The notes below the pieces were generated by a model, which made no database searches, was not told where the DNA came from, and worked only from the letters and a program-made list of their open reading frames with translations. From Demequina sediminis (GTDB lineage Bacteria; Actinomycetota; Actinomycetes; Actinomycetales; Demequinaceae): a stretch of 64,000 nt of DNA. The position numbers were made by a program, and so were the translations under genes. Position 1 is the first letter of the stretch; the number at the start of each line of letters is the position of its first letter. The stretch covers positions 1,054,001 to 1,118,000 of the forward strand of contig NZ_AP027736.1 of NCBI RefSeq assembly GCF_030296675.1, written 5' to 3'. Below are positions 58,516-64,000 of this stretch, piece after piece.

Positions 58516-59847
58516 ATGCCCACCCGCCCTCCCGGCCACGCCCGTCCCCGCGCGACGACACTCTCCGTCGCCGGCGCCGCGCTCTTGGCGGCGGCGGCAG
58601 GGATCGCGCTCGGGGTGGCCGGCGCCGGCCAGCTGTCGACCTCTCAGACGGCCGCCGCCGAGCCCCCTGCGGCATCGTCCCCCGACTCCGCCGCACCCTC
58701 ACCGGCCGTTACGGCCGAACCGACCGCGAGCCCGTCCCCCACTCCAGCCGAGCCCGAGCCCGTCTCCTTCACCCTGGTGGCGGGAGGCGACGTCCTCACC
58801 CACACGCCGGTGAATGCGTCCGCGCGCGTCGATGGGGGCTACGACTACACGGCACTGATGTCCGGGGTGCGCCCGTACATCGAGGGCGCCGACCTCGCGC
58901 TGTGCCACCTTGAGGTGCCGATCGCCCCGGAAGGCACCGAACCCTCGGGCTATCCGATCTTCGCCGCCCCCGCCGAGCTTGCGCGCGACCTCAAGGAGGT
59001 GGGCTGGGACGGCTGCTCGACCGCCTCCAACCACAGCGTCGACAAGGGACCCTCCGGCGTCGAGTCGACGCTCGACGTGCTCGACGCCAACCGGCTTCAG
59101 CACACCGGGACGGCCCGCAGCGCGGACGAGGCCACGCGGACCAGCCTGTACTCCGTGCGCGCGGGCGACCGCACGGTGCGTGTCGCCCATGTCTCGTTCA
59201 GCTACGGCACCAACGGCATGCCCGTGACGAATCCGTGGGAGGTCAATCTCTTCGACGCCGAGGCCTCCGACGCGACGCCGATCATCGAGGCGGCGGAGCG
59301 GGCGCGCGCCGACGGAGCCGACGTGGTCGTGGCCTCCGTGCACTGCTGTGTCGAGTACCGCACCGAGCCCACCGACGCCCAGCGCGCGCTCGCCGAGCGG
59401 ATCGCGGAATCCGGTGCCGTCGACCTCTATGTCGGCCACCACGCGCACGTCCCGCAGCCCATCGAGTTGCTCGACGGTGGTCCCGCAGGCGAGGGCATGT
59501 GGACCGCATTCGGGCTCGGGAACTTCCTGTCGAACCAGGACTCACGCTGTTGCGTAGCCGAGACATCGAACGGCCTGCTGCTCACGGCCACATTCACGGT
59601 GGGGGCCGATGGCCGGGTCGCCGTGGGCGCCGAATGGACCGCGATCACGGTAGACACGGGCGACGGACACAGGATGCACGCCCTCGCGGAGATCGCGGAC
59701 GGCGCGGGGTCGCTTGGCGCGGCGGAGGTGGCCGACCGACGCGGCCGCGTGGGCGCGGCGGCCGGATCCGCGGCGCCGGAGCGGACGGAACCCGCGACAC
59801 GGCTCGCGGACCAGATGTACCCACGGCTGGCGATTGCCGCGTCCTGA
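58516..59847 (+). CDS. CapA-family (poly-gamma-glutamate type) secreted protein
   Basis: 443 residues. A signal anchor (ATTLSVAGAALLAAAAGIAL) and a long Pro/Ser/Ala linker precede the metallophosphatase-like CapA domain from about residue 90: LVAGGDVLTHTPVNASARVD, ADLALCHLEVPIAPEGTE, WDGCSTASNHSVDKGPSGVE, VDLYVGHHAHVPQPIELLDG. Two vicinal cysteine pairs occur (SVHCCVEYRTEP and SRCCVAETSN). CapA proteins are linked to capsule or poly-gamma-glutamate attachment, but no capB/capC is nearby, so the substrate is open. Divergent from pgsA and convergent to the GGDEF-EAL gene. Intact. Confidence 0.86.
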   Translation: MPTRPPGHARPRATTLSVAGAALLAAAAGIALGVAGAGQLSTSQTAAAEPPAASSPDSAAPSPAVTAEPTASPSPTPAEPEPVSFTLVAGGDVLTHTPVNASARVDGGYDYTALMSGVRPYIEGADLALCHLEVPIAPEGTEPSGYPIFAAPAELARDLKEVGWDGCSTASNHSVDKGPSGVESTLDVLDANRLQHTGTARSADEATRTSLYSVRAGDRTVRVAHVSFSYGTNGMPVTNPWEVNLFDAEASDATPIIEAAERARADGADVVVASVHCCVEYRTEPTDAQRALAERIAESGAVDLYVGHHAHVPQPIELLDGGPAGEGMWTAFGLGNFLSNQDSRCCVAETSNGLLLTATFTVGADGRVAVGAEWTAITVDTGDGHRMHALAEIADGAGSLGAAEVADRRGRVGAAAGSAAPERTEPATRLADQMYPRLAIAAS

Positions 59848-59887
59848 CGGCGGGCGGATCCGCAGCGGGACGTCGCCGCGGGCGTCT

Positions 59888-62154
59888 CTACGCGAGCGGC
59901 TCGTGGGTCGTCATGGCCTCGTCTCGCTCCTGCGGACGCGGGTCGATGAGGCTCTCTCCCACGTGCGGGTGGGTCGCGAGCACGGTGGCCGCGGGCTGCG
60001 CGACGCCGAACAGCCATCCCTGCCCGTAGCGCCATCCGCAGCGCGACAGGAACTGTGCCTGGGCCTCGGTCTCGATGCCCTCCGCGATGGTCGCGAGGCC
60101 AAGTTCGCGGGCCAGCGCGCCCAGGGCGCGCGACACCTTGGCGCCCGCGGGGTCCTCGGGGATGCCCGCCACGAAGGACATGTCGAGCTTGACTCCGGAG
60201 ACCGGCAGGTTGCGCAGGTACGACAGGGGCGACACGCCGGTGCCGAAGTCGTCGAGCAGGATCGGCACCCCGGCGTTGCGAAGTTCCGTGAGCTCGTGGC
60301 GGATGCGGGTGTTGGGCGCAACCAGCGATGCCTCGGTGAGCTCGACCACGATCCGCTGCGGGCTGAGGTGGTGGCGGCCGATCGCGGACAGCACGCGGTC
60401 CGCAAACTCGGAGTCACCCAACTGGTCGGCGGACACGTTGAGCGACACCCACGTGCTGTCGGACGGCCCGCGTTCGAGGAAGGTCGCCGCCTGTTCGACG
60501 AGCGCCGCGCCGAGCGTGACGGACAATCCACGATCGTCGATGAGCGGAAGAAAAGCGCCGGGCAGCAGCAGTCCACGCGTGGGGTGCTGCCAGCGCACGA
60601 GCGCCTCATAGCCGACGACCGTACGCGTGGCAAGCTCGAGGATCGGCTGATAGTGGAGGACCAAGTCGCCGTTCTCGATCGCGCGGGCGAGCTCCGCGGC
60701 GAGCGCCGTCTGGTGATCGGCGGTGGTCCGCATCGAGGGCTCGAAGACCTCGGTGCGGCTCTTGCCAGCGGCCTTCGCGCGGTACATCGCTGCGTCGGCT
60801 GCGCTCAACAGCGCGGCTCCCCTCCGGTCACCGTCTCGTCGTCCGCCATCGCGATGCCGAGAGAGGCCCCGAGCTGCACCTGGTGGCGCTTGACCGCGAG
60901 CGGACGTCGCAGCCCGTCGTGGATCGCCGCGGCGATGTCGAAGAGCGCCTTGGAGCAGTCGGGATCCTCGACGGCGATCACGAACTCGTCGCCGCCGATG
61001 CGCGCGACGGTGCCGCGGCTGCCCGTCGCCGAGCGAAGGATCCCGGCCACGTGCACGAGCGCCGAGTCTCCCGTCGCGTGGCCGAAGCGATCGTTGAGTC
61101 CCTTGAAGCCGTCGAGGTCGACCGCGATCACGCCGACGCGTGACTCGGCGTCGGGCTTGGCGACCAGCGTGGTCAGCACCTCGTGAAGAAGGTTGCGGTT
61201 GGCCAGCCCGGTGAGGGGGTCGTGCATCGCGCGGTGCGCAAGCAGCTCGGAATGCATGCGGTCGTCCGTCGTGTCGCGCAACTGGACCACGTAGTGGTCG
61301 GGTGCGCCGCCGGCGAATCGCACGAGTCCGACGTCGAGGACGGCCCACACCACGTTGCCGTCGCCGCGCACGTAGCGCTTCTCCAGCGAGAAGTGGTTCT
61401 GGTGACCGTCGTAGAGCCGCTGCAACTGATCGCGCTCGGCCTGCAGGTCCTGGGGGTGCGACAGCGAACTGAAGGGCGTGCCGCGCAGCGCCGCGACGGT
61501 GGACCCCATCATCTGCGCGAACGCCCGGTTGACCTCGGTGAGTCGCCACTCGAGGTCGACGAGCGCCATGCCGGTCGGCGCATTCTCCATCGCGCGCCGG
61601 AACCGCGCGTCCGAACGGCTGAGCGCCTCGGCCGCCTCGCGCAACCCCGTCGTGTCCATGACGGTGATGACGATCATCGCGCCGTCCGGCCCGTCCTCGA
61701 CCACGCGCGTGCGAACGTGCAGCCAGCGAATGTCCTCGGCCCCGCGCCGGCCGGGAACGCCGATCACGCGCGGACGGCCGTCCTCGGTGCTCGCGAAGGC
61801 CTCGGCAGGCAGCAGCGGTCGCAGGTGCGCGTCGACGGCCCTGACGGGCAGCCGCGACAGCGAGACTCCGTAGGCACCGGTGGCGGACACCCCGAGGATC
61901 GTGCCCGCGAGGTCGGACATCATCGCCACCTCGCCCGAGGGCTTCGCGATGATCACGCCGTCCCGCGCGGAGGTCATGACCGCCTCGAACTGGCGGCGCA
62001 GGTCCCGCTCCTGCGCGAGCGCCTCGTCGCGCTGCGCGCGGATGCGCGCCGACCTCCAGAAGAAGTAGAAGGCGCACAGCGCGAGAAGGACCAGCAACGC
62101 GCCCACCCCGGCGACGAACGCCGGCTGCGCGAAGAGGTCTACGAGTCCACCCAT
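59888..62154 (-). CDS. PAS-GGDEF-EAL c-di-GMP protein (frameshifted)
   Basis: Membrane protein of about 755 residues that could make and degrade cyclic di-GMP. From ATG 62154: one helix ([19 protein letters not shown]), two PAS regions ([40 protein letters not shown]) and GGDEF with an intact RIGGDEF motif near residue 387. A four-base C run at 60819-60822 has lost one base; the next frame continues [19 protein letters not shown] into the EAL domain, with [42 protein letters not shown] and [14 protein letters not shown], so the phosphodiesterase residues appear complete. Start overlaps the ftsK end by 16 bp. Both activities are only predicted. Confidence 0.88.
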
Positions 62155-64000
62155 TCCCCGTCCTCAGCGTCGTCGTATGCGGTGGAGCCCACCGTAGCGC
62201 CCGACTCGCCTCTGAGGACAGCGAGAGTGGACGCAAGCTCGTCTGGTGTGACCAATACGTCACGAGCCTTCGAGCCCTGGGACGGACCGACGATCTCCCT
62301 CGTCTCGAGGAGGTCCATGAGCCGTCCCGCCTTCGCGAAGCCCATCTTGAGCTTGCGCTGCAGCATCGAGGTGGACCCGAGCTGGGTCGTGATGACGAGT
62401 TCGGCGGCGGCCAACAGGTCATCGAGGTCGTCGCCGATGTCCTCGGCCACCGCGGCCGACGTCGACCCCGCCTGCACCACATCGTCGCGGTACTCGGGGT
62501 CGGCCTGCCGCTTGGCGTGCTCGACGGCCGCGTGGATCTCGGTCTCCGACACCCACGAGCCCTGGACGCGCATCGGCTTCGACTCCCCCATGGGAAGAAA
62601 CAGCGCGTCACCCTGGCCGATCAGCTTCTCCGCTCCCGGCATGTCGAGCACGACGCGGCTGTCGGCGAGCGACGAGGTCGCGAACGCGAGGCGCGACGGC
62701 ACGTTCGCCTTGATCGTGCCCGTGACGATGTCGACCGAGGGCCGCTGAGTCGCGAGCACGAGGTGAATGCCGGCCGCGCGCGCGAGCTGCGTGATGCGCT
62801 GGATGGACTCCTCGACGTCGCGCGGCGCGACCATCATGAGGTCCGCAAGCTCGTCCACGATGACCAGCAGATAGGGATACGTGTGAATCTTGCGCTCGGA
62901 GCCAGGCAGCGGCTTGACCTTGCCGGCACGCACGGCCTTGTTGAAGTCGTCGATGTGCTTGTACCCGAACAGCGCGAGGTCGTCATAGCGCATGTCCATC
63001 TCCTTCACCACCCACTCGAGGGCCTGCGCGGCCTTCTTGGGGTCGGTGATGATGGGCGTGATGAGGTGCGGGATGCCCTCGTAGATCGTGAGCTCGACGC
63101 GCTTGGGATCCACGAGCACCATGCGCACCTCGGCGGGCGTGGCGCGCATAAGCACCGAGGTGATCATCGAGTTGACGAACGAGGACTTTCCGGCTCCCGT
63201 GGCACCCGCGACCAGCAGGTGCGGCATCTTGGCGAGGTTGGCCATGACGTAGCCGCCCTCGACGTCCTTGCCGATGCCGATCGCCATCGGGTGGTCGTTG
63301 CGGGTCGCGACGGGCGAGCGCAGCACGTCTCCCAGCGCGACCGTCTCGCGGTCCACATTGGGAATCTCGATGCCGATCGCGGACTTGCCGGGAATGGGAG
63401 ACAGGATGCGCACATCCGCGCTCGCCACGGCGTACGCGATGTTCTTGCTGAGCTGCGTGATCTTCTCGACCTTGACGCCAGAACCCAGCTCGACCTCGTA
63501 GCGCGTGACCGTGGGGCCACGCGTGAAGCCCGTGACCTCGGCATCCACCCCGAACTGCTCGAGCACGCTCGTGAGCGCCGCGACCACGCGGTCGTTGGCG
63601 GCGGACCGCTCCTTGTGCGGGGCGCCCTTGACCAGGTAGTCGAGCGAGGGGAGGACGTACGGCGTCGAGTTCTCGAGCGTGCCCTGCTCCCCCGCGGGGA
63701 CGATGCTCGTGGTGGGGGAGCGTGGCGCTCACCCGTCACCTCGATGAGTTGCGTCGGGGCGTCGGCCAGGGCGTCGGGCGTGAGAGGCACGGGCTCCTCG
63801 GCGGCATAGGGCGACAGGGGGGCCGTCGCCTGAGCGGCACGTCCGCCGTCGGGGTCGATGATGTCATCGAAGTCGGTGCGCTCGACGGTCGCGGCGGTCG
63901 CGAAGGCCTCGTCCGCCTCGTACGCGTCGAGGCCATCGGGATCGCCGGGCTGCTCGCCGTGAATTGCGCGGTCGAAGAGGCGGCGGGCCCGGCTCTTGCG
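62139..64000 (-). CDS. ftsK: DNA translocase FtsK (partial, frameshifted)
   Basis: Septal DNA pump. The visible part covers the linker and motor. The linker frame from the right edge reads [20 protein letters not shown] and so on. At the five-base G run 63714-63718 one base is lost; one frame over it continues [28 protein letters not shown] and the alpha domain ([20 protein letters not shown]). Walker [18 protein letters not shown]. Walker [19 protein letters not shown]. Then [19 protein letters not shown]. The C-terminal gamma domain is present ([19 protein letters not shown]), needed for XerCD activation in other species. N-terminal membrane part beyond the window. Confidence 0.95.

Overview
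This window is a stretch of chromosome from a high-GC Gram-positive bacterium. It carries mostly conserved housekeeping genes. The GC-rich codon use, the cell-division set (DivIVA/Wag31-like protein, SepF, YggT, FtsZ without MinCDE), the ClgR-type regulator beside recA-recX, the DUF3046 and DUF3040 families, the MoxR-DUF58-transglutaminase operon and the LexA boxes of the TCGAAC-N4-GTTCGA type all point to Actinomycetota, probably Micrococcales. I cannot fix the genus by reading. No tRNA, rRNA, CRISPR array, transposase, integrase or prophage gene was seen, and no gap of more than about 300 bases lacks a gene.

Layout. 1-2.7 kb: hisD (runs off the left edge), a possible small membrane peptide, a methionine aminopeptidase divergent from a small XRE regulator, and a DUF4260 membrane protein. 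2.8-10.7 kb: dnaE divergent from hrpA. 10.7-30.7 kb: one long leftward block. It runs from mraZ-rsmH-ftsL-ftsI-murE-murF-mraY-murD-ftsW-murG-murC-ftsQ-ftsZ-pgeF-sepF-yggT to divIVA, then a DksA/TraR zinc protein, lspA and an RluD-type pseudouridine synthase. This is the division and cell wall (dcw) cluster with many 4-8 bp stop/start overlaps, so translational coupling is likely. 30.8-35.2 kb: a divergent MoxR ATPase, DUF58 and transglutaminase operon. 35.3-44.4 kb: DUF3040, a spermidine-synthase-like protein, cold-shock protein, PAC2 protein, HelD-type helicase, a secreted or anchored zinc protease, serA, a DEAD-box RNA helicase and nrdR. 44.4-58.4 kb: the DNA damage and RNA quality block. 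It holds an SOS-controlled LysM protein divergent from lexA, then dinG, hflX, an RsmC-like methyltransferase, dapF, miaA, miaB, rny, recX, recA, DUF3046, clgR, cinA and pgsA. 58.5-64 kb: a CapA-family protein, a PAS-GGDEF-EAL protein and ftsK (runs off the right edge).

The main oddity is technical. Fifteen conserved genes are broken by a total of eighteen small frameshifts. Sixteen are explained by loss of one base in a C or G run, and two fit loss of one dinucleotide unit. This looks like homopolymer under-calling in the source assembly rather than real gene decay. Reported spans are the reconstructed genes.

I found no convincing new multi-gene system. The signals most worth a second look are small: a cluster of SOS boxes between lexA and a LysM gene, a large two-part hairpin between mraZ and rsmH, a perfect palindrome just upstream of ftsZ, a symmetric element between the methionine aminopeptidase and XRE genes, and short tandem repeats that carry repeated stop codons past the 3' ends of two small genes.
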